Position numbers and translations under genes: made by a program. A DNA stretch of 64,000 nucleotides from Massilia sp. Bi118 (lineage in GTDB: Bacteria; Pseudomonadota; Gammaproteobacteria; Burkholderiales; Burkholderiaceae_D): NCBI RefSeq assembly GCF_918697865.1, contig NZ_CAKKMV010000012.1, positions 1-64,000 of the forward strand, given 5' to 3'. Under the pieces are notes generated by a model. It made no database searches. It was given only the letters and a program-made list of their open reading frames with translations, and was not told the origin of the DNA. Shown here one piece after another: positions 30,462 through 38,679 of this stretch; the stretch's first letter is position 1; each line of letters starts with the position of its first letter.

Positions 30462-31331
30462 TTACGCGCGCTGCAGGGCTGCGATGCGCTCTTCGCAGGA
30501 CGGGTGGGTGCTGAACAGGGACAGCATACCACCGCCGGCGATGCCGGAGGCCGCCATGTTCTTCGGCAGGTCGCCCGCCTCCATGCCGCCGAGGCGGCGC
30601 AGCGCGGCGATCATCGGACGCGGGGTGCCCATGATCTGGGCCGAGCCGCGGTCGGCGCGGAACTCGCGCTGGCGCGAGAACCAGGCCACGATGATGCTGG
30701 CCAGCAGGCCGAACAGCAGGTCGCAGACGATCGAGGTGACGTAGAAGGCGATGCCCGGGCCGCTGGATTCTTCGTCCTTGCGGAGGAAGCTGTCGACGGC
30801 ATAGGCGACCACGCGCGCCAGGAACACCACGAAGGTATTCACCACGCCCTGGATCAGGGTCAGGGTGACCATGTCGCCGTTGGCGATGTGGGCCACCTCG
30901 TGCGCCAGCACGCCCTCGATTTCCTCGTGCGTCATCGATTGCAGCAGGCCGGTCGACACCGCCACCAGTGAAGCGTTTTTGGTGGCGCCGGTGGCGAAGG
31001 CGTTCGGCGCGCCCTCGTAGACCGCCACTTCCGGCATCGCGATGCCGGCGCGCTGGGCCTGATTGGCGACGGTGTTCATCAGCCATGCTTCGGTGGCGTT
31101 GGACGGCTGCTGGATCACGCGGGCGCCGGTCGACCACTTGGCGATCGGTTTCGACATCCACAGCGAGATGAAGGCGCCGCCGAAGCCCATCAGGGCCGCG
31201 AAACCGAGCAGGGCGCCCAGGTTCAGGCCGTTCGCCGTCAGGTAACGGTTGACGCCCAGCAGGCTGGCCGAGACGCCCAGCACCAGCATGATGGCCACGT
31301 TGGTGGCGAGGAAGAGAAAGATGCGTTTCAT
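30462..31331 (-). CDS. htpX: Membrane zinc protease HtpX
   Basis: 289 aa M48 peptidase that cleaves damaged inner-membrane proteins, with FtsH. Two N-terminal spans ([45 protein letters not shown]) precede the zinc site H144-E145-V146-A147-H148; further spans flank [15 protein letters not shown] and [17 protein letters not shown]. The third-ligand Glu region is [11 protein letters not shown], and the C-terminus [16 protein letters not shown] is diagnostic. ATG at 31331. It is divergent from the small membrane protein gene. Confidence 0.97.
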   Translation of the reverse strand: MKRIFLFLATNVAIMLVLGVSASLLGVNRYLTANGLNLGALLGFAALMGFGGAFISLWMSKPIAKWSTGARVIQQPSNATEAWLMNTVANQAQRAGIAMPEVAVYEGAPNAFATGATKNASLVAVSTGLLQSMTHEEIEGVLAHEVAHIANGDMVTLTLIQGVVNTFVVFLARVVAYAVDSFLRKDEESSGPGIAFYVTSIVCDLLFGLLASIIVAWFSRQREFRADRGSAQIMGTPRPMIAALRRLGGMEAGDLPKNMAASGIAGGGMLSLFSTHPSCEERIAALQRA

Positions 31332-31496
31332 GATTGCTTACCCCATGGAGGTTATATTTCCAAGGTGGAAGCATACGGCAGTGTGGCCTCTTGAAAAAGC
31401 GCAGTTTTCGGAAGATTGTCTTCGGAAAAATCTGAATGTGTGGACGATATCGTTTTGCTATAGTTGCAGCGACTTTCCCCAATCATGGAGGCGGCA

Positions 31497-31913
31497 ATGC
31501 GCGGAGCAGGCGGAACCAGCGGCGGTACGGGCCAGTTTTTCCTCGGCCTGATGATGATGTGCGGCGGCTTTTATCTCTTGCTCAACAGCGTGGTGGTCAG
31601 CTCGGCCTTCGGCTGGAGCACGCGCCTGTTCGGCTTCGGCAGTGTCGGTATTACGGGCGGCATCGTCCTGATCCCGCTGATCATCGGCGTGGCGATGATC
31701 TTCTATAACGCCCGCAGCGCGCTCGGCTGGCTGCTGGCGCTCGGCGCGCTGGCCGGCCTCCTGTTCGGCGTGATCGCTTCGCTCAGCATGAGCCTGCGCA
31801 CCATGTCGGCCTTCGAACTCATCTGCATCCTGGTGCTGGCCTTCGGCGGGCTGGGGTTGTTCCTGCGGTCCTTGCGCAGCCAGGCGCGGGAAGAGGCCGC
31901 CGAAGCGGTCTGA
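31497..31913 (+). CDS. Small integral membrane protein, unknown function
   Basis: 138 aa from the ATG at 31497, with GGAGG just upstream. A Gly-rich N-terminus, then four hydrophobic spans: FFLGLMMMCGGFYLLLNSVVV, GITGGIVLIPLIIGVAMIFY, LGWLLALGALAGLLFGVIASL and FELICILVLAFGGLGLFLRSL. It ends in a short charged tail. No family is recognised. It is convergent with the next gene, with no gap between stops. Confidence 0.75.
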   Translation: MRGAGGTSGGTGQFFLGLMMMCGGFYLLLNSVVVSSAFGWSTRLFGFGSVGITGGIVLIPLIIGVAMIFYNARSALGWLLALGALAGLLFGVIASLSMSLRTMSAFELICILVLAFGGLGLFLRSLRSQAREEAAEAV

Positions 31914-32405
31914 TTAATGGATGCCGGCGTCCGACTCGTTGCGAAGCCGGGCGCGCCAGGCGCCCAGCGCCGACAGGGCCGAATGGAATTTGCGCTCGAT
32001 CAGATCGGCCTCGGCCTCGGTGACCCTACCATCGATCAATGCGCTCGACACGGCCTCCGCCACCGCGCCCACTTCGCTCATGACACGGCACACGGTCTGC
32101 GACAGGTCGTCCTGGCGCGCGCTTTCCGGCTGTGGGACCAGGAAGGCGGCCATCCCGTGGCGCACCAGCAGGGCATGCAGCGGCAGGTGGGCGTCGGGCA
32201 CGCCGGCCGCGTGGCAGCGCTCGACGATCAACGAGACTTCTTCGAACGAGGGGTAATGCGAGGCAATCGTCGGCGCCAGCTTGTTGCGCAGGACGTTCAC
32301 CGACATATCGAGCTCGCGCGCCAGCGCATCCAGTCCTCCGGGATACTTGCGCGCCACCGTGTAGAGGGCATCGTGCTGGTTCATGTCGAGGTAGCGTCGC
32401 GTCAT
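31914..32405 (-). CDS. Phage-regulatory-CII-like protein
   Basis: 163 aa. The N-terminal 85 residues match the phage_CP76/CII-like regulator pattern: HDALYTVARKYPGGLDALARELDMSVNVLRNKLAPTI, where the last part is the recognition helix region, then SFEEVSLIVERC. The C-terminal part (VCRVMSEVGAVAEAVSSALIDGRVTEAEADLIERK) also resembles the family. In Burkholderiales such genes are often chromosomal and not part of a visible prophage; none is seen here. An AAAGGAT site precedes the ATG. Confidence 0.82.
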   Translation of the reverse strand: MTRRYLDMNQHDALYTVARKYPGGLDALARELDMSVNVLRNKLAPTIASHYPSFEEVSLIVERCHAAGVPDAHLPLHALLVRHGMAAFLVPQPESARQDDLSQTVCRVMSEVGAVAEAVSSALIDGRVTEAEADLIERKFHSALSALGAWRARLRNESDAGIH

Positions 32406-32487
32406 GGTAATCCTTTGATATTTTTACCGGTGCATGTCAACATGCCCTTCGTTATCCTGATTTTAACTTTCGACGGCCCTCCTGACC

Positions 32488-33369
32488 ATGCTGAAGACCT
32501 TTACGAAGTATGCACATGTCGCACTGGCGCTAAGCCTCGCGCTGTCCGTGGCCTCCGTGCCGGCGGAGGCCAAGCCTTCGAGCCACTCGTCCTTCAAGAG
32601 CGGGTTCTCGTCGCAGCGTTCGTCGTCGTCATCGTCGTCGAAAGGCGGCTTCGGCTCCTTCAGCAGCCGCTCGGCCTCGAAGTCGTCCAGCAGCGACAGC
32701 GGCGCGGCCAGGAAATCGGGCGGCGGCTTCGGCTCCTTCAGTTCGGGATCGTCGTCGGCCTCGCGCAAGTCGGATTCGGCGCTGTCGCGCAAGCTGGATA
32801 GGGAAAGCGCGGAAGCGAACGCCATGCGCACGCTGGACGAACGGCGTGCGGCGCAGGCGGCGCGCAACAATCCGCGTCCGGCGCCGACGTATGAGCAGCG
32901 CGACGCGCGCACGCCGCCGCCGTCGCAGGGCTATGGCTACGGCTACGGCAATGCGCCGGCGCCCGCGCAGCCGCCGGTCATCGTCAACCCGGGCGGTGGC
33001 GGCGGACTCGGACACGTGATCGCCGGCGCCGTCCTCGCCAATTCGGTCGCGAATGCGCATGCGCGCAACAACAACAGCAACGCGAACAACAACAATGGCG
33101 GCGGCTACTACCCGGCGCCCAGCGGCTCCGCCGGCGACCTGGCCAACCAGGCCGGCGCCGGCAGCGTCGGCGGCAGCGCCGGCGCACCGGCTACCGGATC
33201 GCCGGCCGCACCGGCCCCCGCGGCGCCGGCAAAAAGCGGCTCGGTATTCGGCACCATCATGTGGCTGGGCGTGCTGGCGCTGCTGGGCTGGGGTGTCTAC
33301 CGCCTGTGGAAGCGCGCGAAGGCCCGCCGCGCCGCTGACAAACCGAATTATTCGTTCGAAAGGAATTGA
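32488..33369 (+). CDS. Low-complexity secreted or membrane-tethered protein
   Basis: 293 aa. A signal peptide (residues 1-29, ending PAEA) leads into a Ser-rich region (SSHSSFKSGFSSQRSSSSSSSKGG and repeats of GGFGSFSS), a charged middle, then Asn- and Gly/Pro/Ala-rich segments. A C-terminal hydrophobic span (about 257-274, TIMWLGVLALLGWGVYRLW) is followed by basic residues, so the chain would be anchored at its C-terminus. No catalytic domain. It begins a run of three genes (with the DUF2491 protein and a coiled-coil protein) that are closely spaced and probably cotranscribed. Confidence 0.75.
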   Translation: MLKTFTKYAHVALALSLALSVASVPAEAKPSSHSSFKSGFSSQRSSSSSSSKGGFGSFSSRSASKSSSSDSGAARKSGGGFGSFSSGSSSASRKSDSALSRKLDRESAEANAMRTLDERRAAQAARNNPRPAPTYEQRDARTPPPSQGYGYGYGNAPAPAQPPVIVNPGGGGGLGHVIAGAVLANSVANAHARNNNSNANNNNGGGYYPAPSGSAGDLANQAGAGSVGGSAGAPATGSPAAPAPAAPAKSGSVFGTIMWLGVLALLGWGVYRLWKRAKARRAADKPNYSFERN

Positions 33370-33373
33370 GCAG

Positions 33374-34156
33374 ATGGCCTGGAAGGATGTATTCAGCTAC
33401 GTGCGCGGCATCGCAGAAAAGAAGGGCGTGGCCGAAGGCGAAGCGCGGATGGACGAAGGCGTGCCGCTGGACGCGCGCATCGGCAGTGTGGTGCAGATGC
33501 AGCACTCGCCCATCATCCGCGCGCAGGCCAACGGTTCGCTGATCGCCATGCCGGAGGCCGGCGACACGCGCATCCTGGCCGTCTCGCAGATGCGCCTGCA
33601 GCCGGAGACCGAGCTGTATCGCCTCTACCTGGACAAGGGCGACGAGGACGCGAAGGAGAAATTCCTGCAGGTGTTCTGCGGCGACGACGGCAAGGTGGCG
33701 GAGATCCTCTACTGCACCCAGCTGGCGCGCGTGATCCCGGAAACCGCCGACGACCAGGACGCCTACACCGGCCAGGCCGGCTACGGCCTCGGCGACCAGG
33801 GCTACACGCTGTGGCGCGAGCAGCTGGCCGATACGCTCGATGAGGCGACCCTGGCCACGGCCTTCGGCGACGGCGAGCGCCTCGACTACCAGCGCGACGC
33901 CGGCGGCGCGGCCAGCTTCATCAAGCCCTTCACGGGCCGCGAGATCCGCATCGACGATGCGAAGGGCGTGCACGGCCTGCGCCAGGAAATGTACTTCATG
34001 CCCTATGTGCGCGAACTGGCGGGCGGCGGGCGCGAATATCTACTGATCACCACGGAGATCATCGAAAGCGTCGATGGCGATACTTCGAAGCGCGGCATCC
34101 ATGTCGACTTCGTGATCGGCATCCCGATGGAGCAGGAACGTATCGTCATTCAATGA
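33374..34156 (+). CDS. DUF2491 family protein (YjfK-like)
   Basis: 260 aa from the ATG at 33374, only 4 nt after the upstream stop. The protein matches the DUF2491 pattern along its length: LDARIGSVVQMQHSPIIRAQANGSLI, EKFLQVFCGDDGKVAEILYCTQLARVIP, and YMFMPYVREL-like and EIIESVDGDTSKRGIHVDFVIGIPM at the end. E. coli YjfK lies in the yjfIJKLM operon next to a PspA/IM30-like protein, and a similar pairing occurs here with the next gene. The molecular function is unknown, with possible links to envelope stress. Confidence 0.88.
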   Translation: MAWKDVFSYVRGIAEKKGVAEGEARMDEGVPLDARIGSVVQMQHSPIIRAQANGSLIAMPEAGDTRILAVSQMRLQPETELYRLYLDKGDEDAKEKFLQVFCGDDGKVAEILYCTQLARVIPETADDQDAYTGQAGYGLGDQGYTLWREQLADTLDEATLATAFGDGERLDYQRDAGGAASFIKPFTGREIRIDDAKGVHGLRQEMYFMPYVRELAGGGREYLLITTEIIESVDGDTSKRGIHVDFVIGIPMEQERIVIQ

Positions 34157-34182
34157 CATCTTCACCCACGAAAGGAAAGACA

Positions 34183-34947
34183 ATGAGCAACGCAAGCGGA
34201 TGGGGCCTGACTGCACGACTGGTGTCGAAACACTTCGGCGCACTGGGCGACCGGATTTCGGAGGCGATCGCCAACTTCGATCCGGAGACCGCGACCGAGG
34301 CCGACCGCGACCGCCTGGTCGACACCCTGCGCGACACTGCGCAACTGCTGGCGACCGCCCGCGCGTCCTTCGACAAGGAGCACAAGGACGTGGCCAACCT
34401 GCAGACCCTGATCGCCAGCGACGAGCGCGCCGCCGAGAAGCTGGCCGAGCGCCTGGCCGCCGGCACCATCTCGGAAGCGACCGTGACCCTGTTCTGCGAC
34501 GAGCTGGAAGCGAACAAGGCGCGCCTGCCGCAGGAAATCCAGGAAGAGGCGGACGCGAAGGCCTACATGGACGAATTGCAGAAGATCGTCGACGCGCTGT
34601 CGAAGCAGCTGGCCGAGTTCGACGCCCAGGCCCGTAAAGCGATCCAGCAGCTGGCCGCCGCCAAGGCCCAGAAGGAACTGCAGGAACTGCGCATGGAGCG
34701 CCAGAGCCAGCTGGCCGGCCTCACCAGCATGAAGGGCAATTCGACCGCGCTGAACGCGCTGACGAAGCGCGCGCAAGCCGTGAGCAACGAAGCGGCCGGC
34801 CTGCGCATCGTCGCCGACATCGGCCAGAAGCCGCTTGATCAGCAGGCGGAACTCGATGCGATCCGCAAGTCGGTGAGCCAGCCTGAGACGGCCGGGGAGA
34901 GCGCGCTGGAGCGCCTGAAGCGCCTGTCGGGCAAGACCGCAGCCTGA
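34183..34947 (+). CDS. Coiled-coil protein, possibly PspA/IM30-like (YjfJ-like)
   Basis: 254 aa from the ATG at 34183, chosen because of AAAGGAAAG 4 nt upstream; an ATG at 34153 overlapping the previous stop would add 10 residues. Nearly all helical, with long heptad-like stretches rich in Glu, Lys, Gln and Leu (residues about 50-200). There is no membrane span or signal peptide. The place next to a DUF2491 gene parallels E. coli yjfJ-yjfK, where YjfJ is a PspA/IM30 relative; sequence similarity to PspA itself is not obvious by eye. Confidence 0.7.
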   Translation: MSNASGWGLTARLVSKHFGALGDRISEAIANFDPETATEADRDRLVDTLRDTAQLLATARASFDKEHKDVANLQTLIASDERAAEKLAERLAAGTISEATVTLFCDELEANKARLPQEIQEEADAKAYMDELQKIVDALSKQLAEFDAQARKAIQQLAAAKAQKELQELRMERQSQLAGLTSMKGNSTALNALTKRAQAVSNEAAGLRIVADIGQKPLDQQAELDAIRKSVSQPETAGESALERLKRLSGKTAA

Positions 34948-34950
34948 TCT

Positions 34951-35265
34951 TTATTCGGAATCGCGCAGCCAGGACTTGCTGCTCGGCTTGGCGGGGACGG
35001 GAACGGCGGGCGCCGCCGTGGACCGGACCCGCTGGTCGAACCTGGGGGCGGCCTTGGGCTGTCTCGCCTTGGCCAGATAGGACTTGACCCCCATCGTGCA
35101 GCGGAAAATCAGGACGCCGACGCCCAGGATCAGCGCGCTGACGGTGATCGCCAACCCATCGGGACGGTTGGCGATGACGAAAATGCAGACGAAAACGATG
35201 AGGTCGAGGCAGGCGAGATAGTTGAATCGCGCCTTGATGTTGGAGGCGACTTCGGTGATCGACAT
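34951..35265 (-). CDS. Small membrane protein, two spans
   Basis: 104 aa from the ATG at 35265. Two hydrophobic segments (about residues 18-34, LACLDLIVFVCIFVIAN, and 39-56, LAITVSALILGVGVLIF) form a hairpin, followed by a basic, Pro/Ala-rich tail (QPKAAPRFDQRV...PAVPVPAKP). No family is recognised. It is convergent with the coiled-coil gene, with stops 3 nt apart. Confidence 0.7.
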   Translation of the reverse strand: MSITEVASNIKARFNYLACLDLIVFVCIFVIANRPDGLAITVSALILGVGVLIFRCTMGVKSYLAKARQPKAAPRFDQRVRSTAAPAVPVPAKPSSKSWLRDSE

Positions 35266-35354
35266 GCTGGTTTCCAGGTAAATCTTGCGGCAATGGTGCA
35301 TTCTACCATTTCCACATGGAAATATTGCATGACGAAACGCAAAGCCAGACGCTC

Positions 35355-35675
35355 TTATTGCGCCCAGTAGTCGACCACCAGCGATTTTTCCAGACACGCG
35401 CCCAGCGTATCGACGAAGGCCTGGTGCGCCGCATGCAGCAAATAGATGTTGCGATCCTCTTCGCTGGCGAAACTGAGCGTGAAGCAATGGGTAAAGCCCT
35501 GGTTCAGGCCTTCCGGGCTCACGTTCGTGCCCCATTCGTAGGCGGTGATGCCGGAGATGAGGTCCTTCAATCGGCCGAAGCCGGCGACGACGGCATCGAT
35601 CTGTTCATTGCTGGCGCCGTCCTTGAACGCAAACAGGACGACGTGGCGGAGTGAGGTGTGGGTTTCCGGGTTCAT
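35355..35675 (-). CDS. Dabb-family (stress-responsive A/B barrel) protein
   Basis: 106 aa, single Dabb domain: LRHVVLFAFKDGASNEQIDAVVAGF at the start with the conserved H-x-V-x-F pattern, YEWGTNVSPEGLNQGFTHCFTLSFASEEDRNIYLLH in the middle, and the HQAFVDTL...VVDYW end. Dimeric ferredoxin-like barrels of this family include enzymes and stress proteins; the role here is unknown. It is divergent from the sugar isomerase-like gene. Confidence 0.88.
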   Translation of the reverse strand: MNPETHTSLRHVVLFAFKDGASNEQIDAVVAGFGRLKDLISGITAYEWGTNVSPEGLNQGFTHCFTLSFASEEDRNIYLLHAAHQAFVDTLGACLEKSLVVDYWAQ

Positions 35676-35716
35676 GGTTTATCTTACACATTCTAAAAAA
35701 AACCGGAGACACACGC

Positions 35717-36553
35717 ATGACCCTTCCGCGCATCCTGCTTGCCCTTTTCTTGTTCGCGCCGCTGGCCCAGGCTGCGGAACCCGCGCCGCGCGTCGGCGTC
35801 CAGCTCTGGTCCGTGAAGGACGATTTGAAGCAGGACTTCGAAGGCACGCTGGGCAAGCTGGCGGCGATGGGCTTCCAGGGCGTGGAATTCGCCGGTGAAT
35901 TCGGCCGCTACGCAAACGATCCCGCCGGCCTGCGCGCCTTCCTCGGCAAGCAGAAGCTGGCATGCGCCGGCGCCCACCTCGATTTCGCTGCCCTGTCGGA
36001 TGCGCGCTTTGCCCGGACCACCGCCTTCTACCGCGAGGTCGGCTGCCGCAACCTGGTCATCGCCTGGGACAAGCGTGGCGCGTCGCTCGATGGCGCGGCC
36101 GCGATCGCACGCGAACTGGCGGCGCTGTCGGCGAAACTGCAGCCGCTCGGCATGCGGATCGGCTACCACAACCATGCGCAGGAGATGACGGGGCCGGACG
36201 GCAGGACGCCCTGGGACGCGATCGCCGCCGGCACGCCGCAGCAATCGATCCTGCAGCAGGACATCGGCTGGACCGTCTTCGCCGGCAAGGACCCGGTGGC
36301 GCTGATGCGGCGCTATCCTGGCCGCACTATCTCCTCCCACTTCAAGGCCAAGCTGGCGGAGGGCAAAGGCGGCCAGGGCAAGCCGCTCATCGGCCAGGAC
36401 CAGACCGACTGGCCTGCTGTCTACGCGGCGGCGCGCGGGCAGGGCGGGGCCGAGTGGATCGTGCTCGAGCAGGAGGAGTACCCGGACGGGATGCGGCCGC
36501 TGGAAGCGGTGGCGGCCTCGATGCGCGGGCTGCAGGGCGTGATCCGGCGATAG
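35717..36553 (+). CDS. Exported sugar phosphate isomerase/epimerase-like TIM-barrel protein
   Basis: 278 aa from the ATG at 35717. Signal peptide residues 1-20 (LLALFLFAPLAQA), then a xylose-isomerase-like barrel: VGVQLWSVKDDLKQDFEGTLGKLAAMGFQGVEFAG, LGMRIGYHNHAQEM (metal-ligand region), QQDIGWTVFAGKDP and WIVLEQEEYPDGM with the conserved terminal Glu. Export suggests action on a periplasmic sugar. The signal peptide decides the start over the longer frame from 35651. Single gene. Confidence 0.85.
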   Translation: MTLPRILLALFLFAPLAQAAEPAPRVGVQLWSVKDDLKQDFEGTLGKLAAMGFQGVEFAGEFGRYANDPAGLRAFLGKQKLACAGAHLDFAALSDARFARTTAFYREVGCRNLVIAWDKRGASLDGAAAIARELAALSAKLQPLGMRIGYHNHAQEMTGPDGRTPWDAIAAGTPQQSILQQDIGWTVFAGKDPVALMRRYPGRTISSHFKAKLAEGKGGQGKPLIGQDQTDWPAVYAAARGQGGAEWIVLEQEEYPDGMRPLEAVAASMRGLQGVIRR

Positions 36554-36651
36554 GCATAAGCAAAAGCCTTGATGCGCACGATAGACAGCCTGTTTGACAC
36601 CGAATAATCGTTGAGCAAGACTGCGATGACGCGTCACGTGGAGGTTGCTAC

Positions 36652-38679
36652 ATGGATATTCGTCGAGACAGCACCGACGTTCTCAAGGCAAGCGCAGCAC
36701 ATACGATCACCTACCGCCCCGACATCGACGGCCTGCGCGCCGTGGCCGTCGGCCTTGTCGTTCTCTTCCATGCCTGGCCCAAGTGGCTGCGTTCCGGCTT
36801 CATCGGCGTCGACGTCTTCTTCGTCATCTCCGGTTTCCTGATCACCTCGATCATCCTGAAGGACCTGAAGCAGCGGTCCTTCACCATCCGCGGTTTCTAC
36901 GTGCGCCGCATCCGGCGTATCTTCCCGGCATTGATTACCGTCGTGCTGGCGGTGCTGGCCTTCGGCTGGTACGTTCTGCTGCAGCAGGAGTTCGCCCAAC
37001 TGGGCAAGCACGTCGCCGCGGCGGCGGCCTTCGTGTCCAACCTGGTGCTGTGGAGCGAGGCCGGCTACTGGGACAACGAATCCGTCACCAAGCCGCTGCT
37101 GCATCTGTGGTCGCTGGGCGTGGAGGAGCAGTTCTACCTGGTGTGGCCGATTGCGATGGCGCTGTGCTTCCGCGTCCGCTTCGGCATCCTCGCCTTCCTC
37201 GCGCTGACCCTGGCGGGCTCCTTCCTGTACGGCCTGTACGCCACCTTCAACCATCCGGCCGAAGCCTATTTTTCGCCCGTCACCCGCTTCTGGGAACTGG
37301 CGTCCGGCGGCCTGGTGGCCTATGCAATGACCAAGCGCAGCCCGCTGCTGCCGGCGCCGCTGCTGATATCGTCCTTAGGCTTGCTGCTGCTGGTACTGGG
37401 TGCGGTGCTGATCAAGGGGCAGGCGGATTTCCCCGGCGCCTGGGCGCTGCTGCCGGTGCTCGGCACCTGCGCGCTGATCGCCGCCGGCAACGTCTCCTTC
37501 ATCAACCGGCGCCTGCTCGGCAATCCGCTGATGGTGAAGGTCGGCCTGGTCAGCTATCCCTTCTACCTGTGGCACTGGCCGCTGCTGTCCTTCGGCTACA
37601 TCATCGAAGGCGAGAAGCCGGAGCCGCTCGTGAAAGCCGCGCTGGTGCTGGCGGCGCTGGCGCTGGCCTTCCTGACTTACCACCTGATCGAGCGCCCGGT
37701 GCAGAAGTCGCCGAACAAGCGCCGCGCGATCCAGGGCCTGGTGGCGGCAATGGCCTGCTTCGGCGTGCTCGGGGTGATGGTCAAGGCTGGGCTGCTGCAG
37801 GAGCGCATGCCCTCGACCGCGGTCGCGCGCTACATGGGCGCGCTGAACGATCTCGGCTTTCCGGATCCGGCGATGAAGCCGCTGCGCTACAACGGCTCGC
37901 TGTTCCAGCAACTCGATGGACGCGGGCAGGGCACCACGGTGCTGATCGGCGATTCGGTGATGGAGCAATATGCGCCGCTGGTCGCGCAAGGCCTGCGCGA
38001 AGGCCGCTTCGACCGCAGCAAGGTGATCTTCGCCACCCAGGGCGGCTGCATGCCGGTCGAGGGATCGGTACGCCTGCCGCGCCTGCGCTACCCGACCTGC
38101 ACCACGACCGTCACCGACGCCTGGCGGCTGGCGGCATCGCCGGAGGTCGATACCGTGGTGGTCGCGGCCTCCTGGTACGGCTATTTCGCGAACTGGCAGC
38201 AGGACGTGCAGATGCCGGTGGACGGCCAGTTGCAAACCTTCCCGGCCGCGTCCGCGCACGAGGCGGCGTATGCGACGCTGCAGCAGTCGATCGCGCGCCT
38301 GCGCGCAGCCGGCAAGCGCGTCTACCTGATCCTGCAGCCGCCCTCGGGCAACCAGTTCGACCCGCGCTCGATGATCACCGGCTCGCGCTTCGGCGAAATG
38401 AAACCGCGCACCGATATGGAACCCTACCGCGTCGAGCGCTTCTACGGCGACAACGCGGCGCCGCGCCAGCGGCTGCTCCAGATCGCGCAGGCGACCGGCA
38501 CGCTGCCCATCGACCCGGTGGACACCGTCTGCAAGGACGGCATTTGCCCCACCGTGAACGCGCAAGGAGAGCCGATCTACACCGACCCGGTGCACATGCG
38601 CCCCTTCTATGTGAAAAGCAGGGTGCACTACCTCGACCCGGCCCTGAACGGGACCGGGAAGAGCGTGGCGCTGCACTGA
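36652..38679 (+). CDS. OafA/YrhL-type acyltransferase with C-terminal SGNH domain
   Basis: 675 aa integral membrane protein that probably transfers acetyl groups onto surface polysaccharide or peptidoglycan. The acyltransferase-3 domain (about residues 20-360) opens YRPDIDGLRAVAVGLVVLFHA, with the catalytic-type His, then SGFIGVDVFFVISGFLIT and the R-x-R-R-I-x-P motif in RRIRRIFPAL; about ten spans follow. The C-terminal periplasmic SGNH domain (about 410-675) has the nucleophile block VLIGDSVMEQY and the Asp-His block DPVHMRPF. GGAGG precedes the ATG at 36652; TTGACA at 36594-36599 may be its -35. It is convergent with the hydrolase gene. Confidence 0.92.
   Translation: MDIRRDSTDVLKASAAHTITYRPDIDGLRAVAVGLVVLFHAWPKWLRSGFIGVDVFFVISGFLITSIILKDLKQRSFTIRGFYVRRIRRIFPALITVVLAVLAFGWYVLLQQEFAQLGKHVAAAAAFVSNLVLWSEAGYWDNESVTKPLLHLWSLGVEEQFYLVWPIAMALCFRVRFGILAFLALTLAGSFLYGLYATFNHPAEAYFSPVTRFWELASGGLVAYAMTKRSPLLPAPLLISSLGLLLLVLGAVLIKGQADFPGAWALLPVLGTCALIAAGNVSFINRRLLGNPLMVKVGLVSYPFYLWHWPLLSFGYIIEGEKPEPLVKAALVLAALALAFLTYHLIERPVQKSPNKRRAIQGLVAAMACFGVLGVMVKAGLLQERMPSTAVARYMGALNDLGFPDPAMKPLRYNGSLFQQLDGRGQGTTVLIGDSVMEQYAPLVAQGLREGRFDRSKVIFATQGGCMPVEGSVRLPRLRYPTCTTTVTDAWRLAASPEVDTVVVAASWYGYFANWQQDVQMPVDGQLQTFPAASAHEAAYATLQQSIARLRAAGKRVYLILQPPSGNQFDPRSMITGSRFGEMKPRTDMEPYRVERFYGDNAAPRQRLLQIAQATGTLPIDPVDTVCKDGICPTVNAQGEPIYTDPVHMRPFYVKSRVHYLDPALNGTGKSVALH

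Noticed and set aside
31914..32405. Prophage signalled by a CII-like regulator
   Set aside because: No integrase, structural, lysis or replication genes lie nearby; such regulators also occur as lone chromosomal genes in this group.
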